Assembly: GCA_023436205.1 (NCBI GenBank)
Contig: JAEZKC010000059.1
Span: 186,001 to 250,000, forward strand
Length of the DNA stretch: 64,000 nucleotides
From: Fibrobacterota bacterium
Lineage (GTDB): Bacteria > Fibrobacterota > Chitinivibrionia > Chitinivibrionales > Chitinispirillaceae
Direction: 5' to 3'
Shown: one piece after another, positions 54,001-62,693 of the stretch
Position numbering within the stretch: position 1 is the stretch's first letter
Layout of the letters: each line of letters opens with the position of its first letter
Translations under genes and position numbers: made by a program
The notes under the pieces: generated by a model
What the model was told of the DNA's origin: nothing
Databases searched by the model: none
Seen by the model: the letters and a program-made list of their open reading frames with translations, nothing else

Positions 54001-54798
54001 ATGCCCTCAAAATCACTTTTCAAGTTAATCGTTTTTTTAACGCTCTTTGCTTTTCAAATCCAGGCACAAGTGCGCTTTTTTCCTGAAAACGGTAACGGTT
54101 TGGAACTTCCAACCTATCCTTATATTCAAACTCTCCATTCTGGAATTCAAAATGATACCTTTTACATGCGAGGTAAATTTGGGGTGGATTTTCCTGTGAT
54201 GGAATACTCTTTTTCTGATTACAGGCTAAACTGGGGAATCGCCGCATCCGCCCATTTGAACATGATTCCTAAAAACATGAAGTTTGCTGTTGATAATTTT
54301 TATGCGGTACTCGGAATCTTCCTTTCCGGTGGTGAAAGTCACGGAGTATCCTGGCGACTTTATCCGGTTTACCATCTTTCTGCTCATCTCGCGGATGGAT
54401 TTCGCGGGGACATACTTAAAAAGGATGTCAAGGCTGTTTCCAGCGAAATGATATTCGGACAGCTGTTTTTCAAGGCAAGTGACAAAGTGCAGCTTGGAAT
54501 GGGCTATGGATGGTATTATCATACCTGTACTCAGAGCAGCCTCCGGCAGCGCATGGAGTGGCAAGTACTTCTTACTCCCGTTAAAAACTCCTTTATACGC
54601 CCCTTCTCTCATCTTAAATGGGAAGTGGTTGACCAGGATGGACTTCAACCCGGAATTGATATTTCTGCCGGATCTTTCTTTATGCACGACAATAGGGGAG
54701 CAGGCATCTCCTTACGCTTCTTCAATAAACTCCACAGCAGCTATTACTGGAAAGAGTATGAAAAAGGCTGGGGAGTCGAGTACCTCTTTACATACTGA
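54001..54798 (+). CDS. Secreted, probably outer-membrane protein (DUF1207-like)
   Basis: A 265-residue protein with a signal peptide (KLIVFLTLFAFQIQA, cut near residue 23). The mature part is rich in aromatic beta-strand segments and ends in WGVEYLFTY, an outer-membrane-like aromatic C-terminus. Its size and pattern resemble the protein at 2106-2999 and the DUF1207 group; conserved-looking segments include FGVDFPVMEYSFSDYRLNWG and SHGVSWRLYPVYHLSAHLAD. The ATG was chosen for the signal peptide; a start 15 codons upstream overlaps the radical SAM gene. No clear Shine-Dalgarno sequence. Function unknown. Confidence 0.7.
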   Translation: MPSKSLFKLIVFLTLFAFQIQAQVRFFPENGNGLELPTYPYIQTLHSGIQNDTFYMRGKFGVDFPVMEYSFSDYRLNWGIAASAHLNMIPKNMKFAVDNFYAVLGIFLSGGESHGVSWRLYPVYHLSAHLADGFRGDILKKDVKAVSSEMIFGQLFFKASDKVQLGMGYGWYYHTCTQSSLRQRMEWQVLLTPVKNSFIRPFSHLKWEVVDQDGLQPGIDISAGSFFMHDNRGAGISLRFFNKLHSSYYWKEYEKGWGVEYLFTY

Positions 54799-54811
54799 AC
54801 TCCCCACTTCC

Positions 54812-55444
54812 TCAGTTGCTTATCATCGGCAGCCTATGAATATATTCACGACTGTCTATCTGTTTGAGCATAAAATCTGCTATATCAGCTCTACAGATTT
54901 TGGTGCCGGTATTAACCCCCACCGATCCCACACGATACTTCCCAGTAAAAGCATTATCGTTAAGCATGGGAACCCGCACTATCGTCCAGTCAAGCCCGGA
55001 TTCCCGCAGCAGATCAGAATGCCCCCTGGCATCCCGGTAAACTTTACCTGCCATCATTTTCAGCATTGCTTTTATGAGATGATTCACCAGTTTCGGTTTA
55101 TCATTCTCAGGGTCTTCCACACCTGCCCCTGTCAAGGAAATTACCCTTGTGACTCCATGCTTTTTCATGGCCCGTACTATGTGCTCAAATGCGGTGGTCT
55201 GCATTTTAGCAGGTGAATCTTTGTTTTGACCCAGAACACTCAATACCACATCAGCATGCTCAATCGTTTTATCCACATCACTCCAATTCATTGCATCACC
55301 CTTAATAACCTGAAGATTTTTATGGCGAATGGTAAGCTTAGATGGATCCCTGACAAGCACTTTGATCACATACCCCTTTTCAAGGGCTTGCTGCAGAAGG
55401 GGAACACCGGTTCGTCCGGAGCCGCCGAACACTGCGAGTTTCAT
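54812..55444 (-). CDS. NAD(P)-binding atypical SDR (NmrA-like)
   Basis: A 210-residue Rossmann-fold protein. MKLAVFGGSGRTGVPLLQQAL shows the GGxGxxG nucleotide-binding loop of atypical short-chain dehydrogenases, followed by ADVVLSVLG and VISLTGAG at the usual positions. The YxxxK catalytic pair of classical SDRs is not evident, so it may be an NAD(P)H sensor or an isomerase/reductase of unknown substrate. The second ATG was preferred because AAGGAG is seven bases before it; an ATG two codons earlier is too close. Confidence 0.88.
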   Translation of the reverse strand: MKLAVFGGSGRTGVPLLQQALEKGYVIKVLVRDPSKLTIRHKNLQVIKGDAMNWSDVDKTIEHADVVLSVLGQNKDSPAKMQTTAFEHIVRAMKKHGVTRVISLTGAGVEDPENDKPKLVNHLIKAMLKMMAGKVYRDARGHSDLLRESGLDWTIVRVPMLNDNAFTGKYRVGSVGVNTGTKICRADIADFMLKQIDSREYIHRLPMISN

Positions 55445-55520
55445 AGCCATACTCCTTGCGAAAATGGTTGCGGTTGCAACTTTGTTTCCATTTATTAGGC
55501 AAGGGGCATGCCACCTGGAA

Positions 55521-55546
55521 CAGAGCTGTTTTCAGCTCTGTTTTTT
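55521..55546 (+). terminator. Strong rho-independent terminator, orphan orientation
   Basis: CAGAGCTG (55521-55528) pairs with CAGCTCTG (55533-55540) across TTTT and is followed by TTTTTT, a textbook rightward terminator. Both flanking genes are leftward, so its transcript is not obvious: read-through from 54001-54798 or an unannotated antisense/small RNA. Confidence 0.75.
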
Positions 55547-55583
55547 GTGAAGTATTATGTTTTTAAATACACTATAGTGTCTG

Positions 55584-56090
55584 CTATCTTTTCACATTGT
55601 ACAGAGTTGATCTGCCCTTTTCGGAGGATGATTGCAGAATGCTGAAACTGCCGTTGGTTTCCAGAACGACAGCTTCCACTTTTTCCGGAAAGGTAACTCC
55701 CTGATTCCTGAGCGCCTGAAGTATCTCCTCTTTTTTAACCCGCTCTTTTTTAAGAGATTCCTCCAGAAATTCACCTCTGAAGAACAGTAGACGGGGTTCC
55801 GCCTTTATTAATCTGCTGAAGGAGGGAAACCTAATCGAGAGATATGCGACAATGTACTGAAGAACAACCAGTAAAGCCAGAGCGGTTAGTCCTTCAACCA
55901 AAGCAACAGTTTTAGAAAGCAGAACAGTTGCTAAGGTCGAACCGAGCGCGACTGTTACGACAAGATCAAAAATATTCATTTGGGATAGAGTGCGTTTTCC
56001 GGAGATACGTAGGATAAGTATCAGGCCTGTGTAGGCAAGGGATCCTACAATGATTACCCGCAGGATAGATGTCCAGGAATCAAAAAACAT
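55584..56090 (-). CDS. DUF421 (YetF/YcaP-like) membrane protein
   Basis: A 168-residue inner-membrane protein. The three N-terminal helices and RISGKRTLSQMNIFDLVVTVALGS are diagnostic of DUF421 proteins; the C-terminal part is a small cytosolic alpha/beta domain (LLFFRGEFLEESLKKERV...). GGAGG precedes the ATG; an in-frame GTG two codons earlier overlaps it. YetF-type proteins are linked to envelope or sporulation functions elsewhere, but their role is not known. Solitary gene. Confidence 0.9.
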   Translation of the reverse strand: MFFDSWTSILRVIIVGSLAYTGLILILRISGKRTLSQMNIFDLVVTVALGSTLATVLLSKTVALVEGLTALALLVVLQYIVAYLSIRFPSFSRLIKAEPRLLFFRGEFLEESLKKERVKKEEILQALRNQGVTFPEKVEAVVLETNGSFSILQSSSEKGRSTLYNVKR

Positions 56091-56165
56091 TACCACCCTC
56101 CTTAGAAGAGATTCAACGTTTATGATGCAAACTGCAGACCTGTACAGCTATCCCTGTCCTTTGAC

Positions 56166-56660
56166 TTACATTTCATAAAGTGCTTCGTCTCGTGAAGGTG
56201 CTTTTTTGCCGGTTGATGATTTCGCACCACCTCCCAGTTGAAAAAGATCACTTTCGTTCATTTCACCAAGCTCCTGTTCAATGGTTTCCGGGTCCTCACC
56301 AGCTTCCATGCGGCTGAGGGCCTGTTCCATCTTATCTCCAAGCCGCAGGCCGGTCATGTCGGTGATCTTGCGCATCAGGTTGGCTGCCTGACGGGGATCA
56401 TCTTCATTAATGTGCTCCGCTTCAGCCGCAATGGCTTCCATCGCTCTCTCCATTTTTGATTCATCAACTTGAATATCAGCTTCTCCCTCGAATTCATCGC
56501 TTCCCCTTGCGAGGCCGGTGACTGCGAAGCGGGAGATCATTTTCTCAAGTTTGTGGTCTCCATTCTTGGGGCAGTGGGGGATCTTCTCTGTATTGATCGT
56601 GCGTGAAAAGAATGTATAAATAGTATTGCAATCATTGCAGAAAAATTCGTACATCGGCAT
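56166..56660 (-). CDS. FmdB-family zinc-ribbon protein
   Basis: A 164-residue protein beginning with an FmdB-type putative regulatory zinc ribbon. Here the ribbon has only three cysteines: Cys8 and Cys11 (CNDC) and Cys30, with His36 near the place of the fourth ligand (CPKNGDH). The remainder is a long, acidic, helical tail (e.g. EAIAAEAEHINEDDPRQA). GGAGAG lies before the ATG, so the longer in-frame reading towards the GGCT gene is not used. Members may sense or bind metal or nucleic acid; function is undefined. Divergent from the GGCT-like gene. Confidence 0.82.
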   Translation of the reverse strand: MPMYEFFCNDCNTIYTFFSRTINTEKIPHCPKNGDHKLEKMISRFAVTGLARGSDEFEGEADIQVDESKMERAMEAIAAEAEHINEDDPRQAANLMRKITDMTGLRLGDKMEQALSRMEAGEDPETIEQELGEMNESDLFQLGGGAKSSTGKKAPSRDEALYEM

Positions 56661-56744
56661 AAGTGCTCTCCTGGATTTATATTCTTGCAAACAGTTCGCT
56701 TTCAAATAATATAGTATTGTTGTTTTTATAACAGGTTCTGTTTT

Positions 56745-57050
56745 ATGAATCAGCAACAATTGTTTGCCTATGGAACACTTCTTGACCCCCAGGTTCAGCT
56801 TCGGGTAATCGGAAGAATTGTAAAGGGTAGGGCTGCAATTCTTGATGGTTATGAAAAAATCTTAAGGCATTTCTCTGACGGAAAATTTCCGGATTTGAGG
56901 AGACTGGATGGATCAGTTGTGAGGGGAGAGGTGCTGCTTGTCAGTGATGAGGAATTGCGGCTCTGCGATCTGTACGAGGGCGAAGAATATGAAAGAATCA
57001 AAGTAAAGGTTTCAGGTGGTGATTTAGTCTGGGTTTACTGCGGATTTTGA
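56745..57050 (+). CDS. Gamma-glutamylcyclotransferase-like (AIG2/GGCT) protein
   Basis: A 101-residue protein with the GGCT fold signature FAYGTLL (7-13) and the catalytic glutamate region LYEGEEYERI. It is somewhat shorter than typical members. These enzymes form 5-oxoproline from gamma-glutamyl compounds, in glutathione breakdown or antibiotic-related chemistry. No Shine-Dalgarno sequence is obvious. It overlaps no other confirmed gene and converges with the large TPR gene. Confidence 0.85.
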   Translation: MNQQQLFAYGTLLDPQVQLRVIGRIVKGRAAILDGYEKILRHFSDGKFPDLRRLDGSVVRGEVLLVSDEELRLCDLYEGEEYERIKVKVSGGDLVWVYCGF

Positions 57051-57106
57051 AAAATAGAGCACCGGATGCAGACTGCAAACCGGTACTCCTGCTAAACCAG
57101 GGGGTC

Positions 57107-60100
57107 TTAGCTTTTACTTTCCAGTTTTTTCATTATCTCGTCCACCTCTTCGCTCTTCCCCCCGGCTCTTACGTACTTTTTGTAGAATTCCTTAGCCTTT
57201 TTATCGTTTATCAGTTTTGAATAATAGATGTTACCGATCATGCGAAGTGCTTCAATATTTTTATATCTTCTGCCCCTGCGGCCAATGGAAGCCTTGAATG
57301 CCTGGATAGCCGATTCGTACTGGTCGGTAGCCTGATAGAGCTGCCCCAGTTGAAAGAGTAATGTGGGATCGGAGGGGCGCAGTTCCAAACCTTTCTTAAG
57401 GTACATAATGGCTGTCCGGTAATCCTTCTGCTCTGTCTTGATGGCTGCAATGTAGGTGTGGACATCGGGGTGCTCAGGGTTGCGACTGAGAACCGTTTCA
57501 TACAGTTCTAGAGCATCATCGAAATTTTCCATTCCTTCGTAACATTTGGCTTTCCCCACCAGAAACTGCATCTCCCGGAAATCACTCTGGTAAGCTTTGG
57601 TGAAACAGGTGATTGCAGAATCATAAGAGAGCCTGTTAAGAAGAAGTCTGCCGAAACCCGCATTCACTTGTGCATTTTCTGCATCAACCATGTGAGCGGC
57701 AGTGTAGGCGATCCATGCCGGTTCCATTTTGCCTTCAACTTCGTAAACTCGGCCCTGTGCAGCCTGTTTCCAGGAAATATTCTTGTCCTGAAAGCGGCTG
57801 ATGGTGCTTGCGGCTTTACGCAGGTCGCCCATTTCACAGTAGCAAACGGTCAAACGGTACATTGCCTCACCATGTGAGGGGTTCTTTGCTGCTACGGCCT
57901 CGAAGAAATCCTTTGCTTCTTCGTACTTGCGGTCAAGACTGAGTGCCAATCCAAGTTTGAATGCTCTGCTTTCATTAAACCCCCCCTTTTCCCAAGCGGT
58001 AAAGTAAAGCTTTCCCGCTTCCCTGAATTTAAGCTCGTCAAGCATTATGTCACCCATGGCCTCAAGGCTCCTGACATCTTCCGGCGAGCGATTCAGTGCT
58101 TCCCGCAGAACATTTTTCGCGTTCTCTTTATTCCCAATCTGCTGCTCAACCAGACCGGCAAGGTAGAGAACCTGCGGGTCCTCAGGGGCATTCTTGAGAG
58201 CAGATTCTATTTGGACTTTCGAGAGTTCCTTGTCCTTGTTCAGTGCCGCAGCATAGGCGTGGTTGGCAAGGTAAATGGTATTGTAGGGTTCCAGTGCAAC
58301 GGCTTCACCCAGCACCTCCAGCGCTTGTACATTGTTTCCCCTGTTCAGGAGAATTTTGCCATATTCAAAACGGGCGATTCCGTGCCTGGGATTGAGTTCC
58401 ATGGTCTTGATAAGAGGTTCCAAAGCCTCTTTTTCCATACTTTTTGAGAGGTAATACCGGGCCAGTTGAAACTGATTGTCCCAGTGTCGCGGGGAGTAGG
58501 TTACAGCCGCCTTCAGGTGCTTAAGTCTGAGTTCGTCATTGTTCTGACTTTCATAGCAAAGTGCCAGGAGCCTGTGTGATGATTCATCATTTTGATTTAT
58601 GCTGTTGGCTTCTTTAAGCACTTTGGAGGCATCAGTAATCCTGTTCTCCCTGATCAGAATACTTCCAAGTTCTATTCGTGATTGGAACTCTTTATTGTCC
58701 ACTGCGCACAGACTTTGTAGTGCGGTTTTCAGATTCTGCGTATCATTCAGACTGCGGTAACACTCTGTGAGCAAATTGAGCGCTGCAACACTGTTTTTCT
58801 GTATGGTCAAAAGTGCATTCAGCTGCTTGGCCGCTTCCCTGTAGTTGCCTGTTTCTGTAAGTGATTTTCCTAGCATAAGGAGAATTTCCTGATTACCGGG
58901 AAACAACTGTACCGTTTTCTGGAGAGGGGCTACTGCCTGCACAAAACGTTTCTGATTAAAAAGCATTGTGGAATACTCTCTCCAGACAAGACTGTCCTTT
59001 TCAAAGTGGGTCAGGTATCGGTTATAGCTTTCAGCCGCTGAAGTCTTGTTTTTTAAAGCCATCTGGGTCCTTGCCGTCATTAAGTGAATCTCGGGGGGAC
59101 AATTCGGCATTCCAGCCGCAATGTTTAATATTTCCAGAGCTTTACGCCATTCTGCCGCTTTTATGTAAAGCGCTGCCAGATTGTGCATGCTTCTAAAATC
59201 TTCAGGAAACATTTTGATATTCAGTGTGTACTGCCTGATCGCCTTTTCAGAATTGTTGATCTTTTCGTACAAGGTGGCAAGGTGATATGCATGCTCATTG
59301 TCTTTCTCTTTGGACAGATTTTGAAATCTTTCAAGCTTGTCAATGGCGTTTTGCAGATCTCCAGTTTTCTCGAAGGAAACCGCACAAAGTTCAAGCGCAA
59401 AAAGATTGTCTGGTCTGCTCTTCAGGAACGAGATCAGATAGGGGAGAGCGGATGCATGCTGTCCAGTTTGGAACAGCGAATGCCCCATCATCAGTTTCAG
59501 ACTGTCTTCGAATTGCGGACTGCTCTGATCAACTTCTTTTAGCAGAGCGCTCACCGAGGTGTAATCTTTCTCTCCGTAGCAGATCGATGAAAGGCTGATG
59601 TTTACAGATTCATCTTTGAATCCGTTATCAATAAACTGACGGTATGCGGCCTTCGCTTTACTAGTGTAACCATGTTTATTGAAAATGTGTCCGGCACGGG
59701 AGAGCTTATCCTGGTTGTTCTTAGGCTGTAAGTTGTAAAGCTTGACAAGGCTCTCGGCTGCGGCACTGTCTTTTTTATCCTTGAGCTGGGATGTGGACAG
59801 CTTCAACAGAACTTCTTCCTGCGCTGAATCAAGCGCCAGGGACTGCTGGTAGTGCGTGGCGGCTAGGGAGAACAGAAGGTTCTGACTAAATGCATTTCCC
59901 AGCATACGTTCGATTCCCGCATCCGCCTTTCCAATCTTCTCTGCTTTCTGAAGAAACCCTTCCGCTTTTCCTCTGTTTCCCTCCCGTAATGAGAGAATGG
60001 CCAGGAAGTAAAATGCTTGCGCATTTCCGGTGTCATTCTTTGCAAGCAGTTCATACTCCCGTTTGGCATTTGTCAGTTCTCCTCTTTCGTAGGAAAGGCG

Positions 60101-61909
60101 GGCAATTTGTTCCTGCACGTAAGTGTTCTTTCCGTAAAGGTCACGCTCTCTTCTGTAATTATATAAGGCTTCTTTATTGTTGCCCGTTGCTGCAAGGGCG
60201 TCGCCCATGTATCTGTGAACATCACGCGGTGATTTTCGGCCAATAAGAGGTTTCAGTTGTTCCTGTGCGCTCTTGGGATCTTTTTTCAGTAGATAGCAAT
60301 TGGCGATACCGATTTTCGCCGGTATCTTATCTTTTACAAGCGTCAGTACCTTTTTGTAGCTTTCCAGGGCTTTATCAAAATTACCTGATTCAGCGTAGGC
60401 TTGAGCGAGATTCATCTGCACAACACTGTCTTTTGGATTCTGCCGTATGGAATTTTCCAGAAATTTGACAGCTGAAGCTCTGTCTCCTGCTTTCACCGCG
60501 AGCAGCCCAATTGTTCTTGTCAATTTTTGATTTTCCCAGAAACGTCCTTCTATCATTTTCAAGTATCGATAGGCTTCCTGAGTTTTACCATTATCGAGCA
60601 TAGCATCTGAAACCAATAAATGGTAATCGAGATTTTCCGGTTCCAGTTCAGCTGCTTTTGTGAAATGCTGCACTGATAATGAATAGTTTTTCTTTTCCCG
60701 GTAAATCTGGCCAAGTAAAATGTTCGTCTTGGTATTCATCGGTTCTATTTTGTAGGCTGCCCGGAGGACCTCTTCCGCTTTATCTGTTTTTCCAAGGCCG
60801 TGAAGACTTCTGGCATATTCCAGCAGAGCCTGAGGTGCTTTAGGTGAAAGCGAAAGAAGCTTTTCGCTGTAGTTTAGGCCGCTTTTAAAATCACCCTCAT
60901 CATTTTCATGTGTTGCCATCGATAGAAGTGCTGTTTTCTCTTCAGGATTAAGTTTCAGCACCTCTTCGTACACTTTACGAGCGAGATCATCTTTCCCCTG
61001 TGCTTCTAAAATTTGGGCCTTCTCGAGCAGAAATGTGTCATTTTGCAAATGCATTTTATCACATGAACTGGAATGAGTATACGCCTCATTCAGTTTGCCC
61101 GAAAGACGATAACTTTTAAGAAGCATGTAATTGAGCTGAGCGTCGGAAGGTGCAATTTTTAAGACGTTTTTAATGTGTACCGATGCAGTTTCGTATTGTT
61201 CCGTTTTGAAAAGAGAAATGGCGTAATAATAGTTGGCCATTGCATTCTGAGAATCTTTTTGAATGATTTTCTGATATTCAGGAATCAGAGTTTCTTTGCT
61301 GGCTTTACCATACTTGTCTTCAAGAATGACTTCGCCCAGCATCTTGATATAGCGAAAATTTGCCCCCAGCGCAGGAAATTTGAAATGGGAGGTTTCCTCC
61401 CGACCCACTCCGCCGATGGCAATAAGCAGCGCTGAAATGCATGAGTCAAGAGCCGGACCGATTCTGTCAAACGGGATATTGGATTCGGCAGTGAACAGTG
61501 ACTTGCGATCTTTGCCTGAGAGCAGGTCCATATAATAATAAACAGATTTCCCTCTGTTTTTGACTTCATATTTATTTATAAGAATAAAATCAGCTTCTAG
61601 CTGCTTAGCCGCTTCGAAATAAGATAGTTCATCTATAGCCGGTTTTTTCTGACTATAATCAGGGAGCAGTTTGCTGATGTTGTCTGTGGGAACAAGCTGT
61701 ATTGATTTTACCGGTTCAAGTCTGAATGCAATGACTGCATCTGCTATTGCAGAAAACCAATGGTTTTTCTCGCGCTCTGAAACCGCTCCCGCATCTACGG
61801 CTCTTGCACACAGGAGCCTGTTTGTCCTGGAACCGGCGTATGAACCGGTTGCGCCCACCAAAATCAGGATTGCCGGAAACAGTGCGAGTAACAGTTTCTG
61901 TCTTTTCAT
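57107..61909 (-). CDS. Very large exported TPR-repeat protein
   Basis: A protein of about 1600 residues. The ATG giving MKRQKLLLALFPAILILVG has GGGAG five bases upstream and opens a signal peptide; an in-frame GTG two codons earlier overlaps the ribosome site. Residues ~30-190 form an N-terminal domain of unknown type; from ~200 to the end the sequence is a near-continuous array of degenerate 34-residue TPR units, roughly forty by eye (e.g. AMANYYYAISLFKTEQYETA). It probably lies in the periplasm as a scaffold. Comparable giant TPR proteins occur in FCB and delta-group bacteria without known roles. It is transcribed away from the TIGR03546 gene. Confidence 0.88.
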   Translation of the reverse strand: MKRQKLLLALFPAILILVGATGSYAGSRTNRLLCARAVDAGAVSEREKNHWFSAIADAVIAFRLEPVKSIQLVPTDNISKLLPDYSQKKPAIDELSYFEAAKQLEADFILINKYEVKNRGKSVYYYMDLLSGKDRKSLFTAESNIPFDRIGPALDSCISALLIAIGGVGREETSHFKFPALGANFRYIKMLGEVILEDKYGKASKETLIPEYQKIIQKDSQNAMANYYYAISLFKTEQYETASVHIKNVLKIAPSDAQLNYMLLKSYRLSGKLNEAYTHSSSCDKMHLQNDTFLLEKAQILEAQGKDDLARKVYEEVLKLNPEEKTALLSMATHENDEGDFKSGLNYSEKLLSLSPKAPQALLEYARSLHGLGKTDKAEEVLRAAYKIEPMNTKTNILLGQIYREKKNYSLSVQHFTKAAELEPENLDYHLLVSDAMLDNGKTQEAYRYLKMIEGRFWENQKLTRTIGLLAVKAGDRASAVKFLENSIRQNPKDSVVQMNLAQAYAESGNFDKALESYKKVLTLVKDKIPAKIGIANCYLLKKDPKSAQEQLKPLIGRKSPRDVHRYMGDALAATGNNKEALYNYRRERDLYGKNTYVQEQIARLSYERGELTNAKREYELLAKNDTGNAQAFYFLAILSLREGNRGKAEGFLQKAEKIGKADAGIERMLGNAFSQNLLFSLAATHYQQSLALDSAQEEVLLKLSTSQLKDKKDSAAAESLVKLYNLQPKNNQDKLSRAGHIFNKHGYTSKAKAAYRQFIDNGFKDESVNISLSSICYGEKDYTSVSALLKEVDQSSPQFEDSLKLMMGHSLFQTGQHASALPYLISFLKSRPDNLFALELCAVSFEKTGDLQNAIDKLERFQNLSKEKDNEHAYHLATLYEKINNSEKAIRQYTLNIKMFPEDFRSMHNLAALYIKAAEWRKALEILNIAAGMPNCPPEIHLMTARTQMALKNKTSAAESYNRYLTHFEKDSLVWREYSTMLFNQKRFVQAVAPLQKTVQLFPGNQEILLMLGKSLTETGNYREAAKQLNALLTIQKNSVAALNLLTECYRSLNDTQNLKTALQSLCAVDNKEFQSRIELGSILIRENRITDASKVLKEANSINQNDESSHRLLALCYESQNNDELRLKHLKAAVTYSPRHWDNQFQLARYYLSKSMEKEALEPLIKTMELNPRHGIARFEYGKILLNRGNNVQALEVLGEAVALEPYNTIYLANHAYAAALNKDKELSKVQIESALKNAPEDPQVLYLAGLVEQQIGNKENAKNVLREALNRSPEDVRSLEAMGDIMLDELKFREAGKLYFTAWEKGGFNESRAFKLGLALSLDRKYEEAKDFFEAVAAKNPSHGEAMYRLTVCYCEMGDLRKAASTISRFQDKNISWKQAAQGRVYEVEGKMEPAWIAYTAAHMVDAENAQVNAGFGRLLLNRLSYDSAITCFTKAYQSDFREMQFLVGKAKCYEGMENFDDALELYETVLSRNPEHPDVHTYIAAIKTEQKDYRTAIMYLKKGLELRPSDPTLLFQLGQLYQATDQYESAIQAFKASIGRRGRRYKNIEALRMIGNIYYSKLINDKKAKEFYKKYVRAGGKSEEVDEIMKKLESKS

Positions 61910-62162
61910 TTTCACTCCCTTTCCTGAGCGCTCGGAGCACTCTATGGGTAATGGTACATACGACAGGAGAACAATTTCAACATCTCTGTATTGACGTATT
62001 TACAAATTCACGCATCATTGCCCTGCGGAACCAGTTGCGGTTATTTAGCGTTTAAGCCAGGGTGCTTTTCGGTTAACTGAATGATTTTTCCCGTTTTGGG
62101 ATTACTGGCATGTCTTTTGTGACACTTTAAACCTTAACAAGGATTTGTTGCAGGGAGGCCTC
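61910..62162. other. Divergent intergenic region
   Basis: 253 bases between the TPR gene and the TIGR03546 gene, with leaders for both. It includes ACCTTAAC near 62130 and the AGGGAGG ribosome site of the rightward gene. No further structure was recognised. Confidence 0.35.
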
Positions 62163-62693
62163 GTGCTGGTTTTCACATTTCTTGCCCGTCTGATCTCAGT
62201 TCTCAGTTCTGCTTCCGGGCCAAAACAGATCGCAGCTGCAGTTTCCTTCGGCCTGATGATTGGTTTGGTGCCCTCTTTTTTACTCAATGCGCTGCTCTTT
62301 TTATTGGTTGTTTTTTTGAATGTAAATCTCTCGGCAGCTCTCCTTTCGGTTGCCCTGTTTCGCCTTGTCGCTTATCTTTTCGATTCACTGTTTCACTCGC
62401 TGGGATACTTTCTGCTTGTTGAGGTTTCTTTTCTCCGTGATTTCTGGACCGCTCTCTACAATACTCCACTCATCCCTCTGACCGGATTTAACAACACTGT
62501 GGTGCTTGGCAGTTTCTTCTGTGCACTTCTTTTGTTTTTACCACTCTACGTTTTTACAAAACGGTCTATGGAGCTCTACAGAGATCGTTATGCACGGTAT
62601 CTGCAGCAATCAAGCATTGTTCGTTTCATACAGGCATCCAGTCTGTATCGTTCTTTTTTACGACTTCGAAGAATCGGAGATACTTTATGGTGA
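62163..62693 (+). CDS. TIGR03546 family membrane protein (DUF2062-like)
   Basis: A 176-residue membrane protein with about four hydrophobic segments. The N-terminal SSASGPKQIAAAVSFGLMIG resembles DUF2062/TIGR03546 proteins, and the next gene is the family's standard partner TIGR03545. GTG was chosen because AGGGAGG lies five bases upstream; a TTG six codons earlier is the alternative. The stop overlaps the next start by seven bases. The pair is widespread in FCB bacteria and spirochaetes, with no assigned function; an envelope role is likely. Confidence 0.85.
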   Translation: MLVFTFLARLISVLSSASGPKQIAAAVSFGLMIGLVPSFLLNALLFLLVVFLNVNLSAALLSVALFRLVAYLFDSLFHSLGYFLLVEVSFLRDFWTALYNTPLIPLTGFNNTVVLGSFFCALLLFLPLYVFTKRSMELYRDRYARYLQQSSIVRFIQASSLYRSFLRLRRIGDTLW

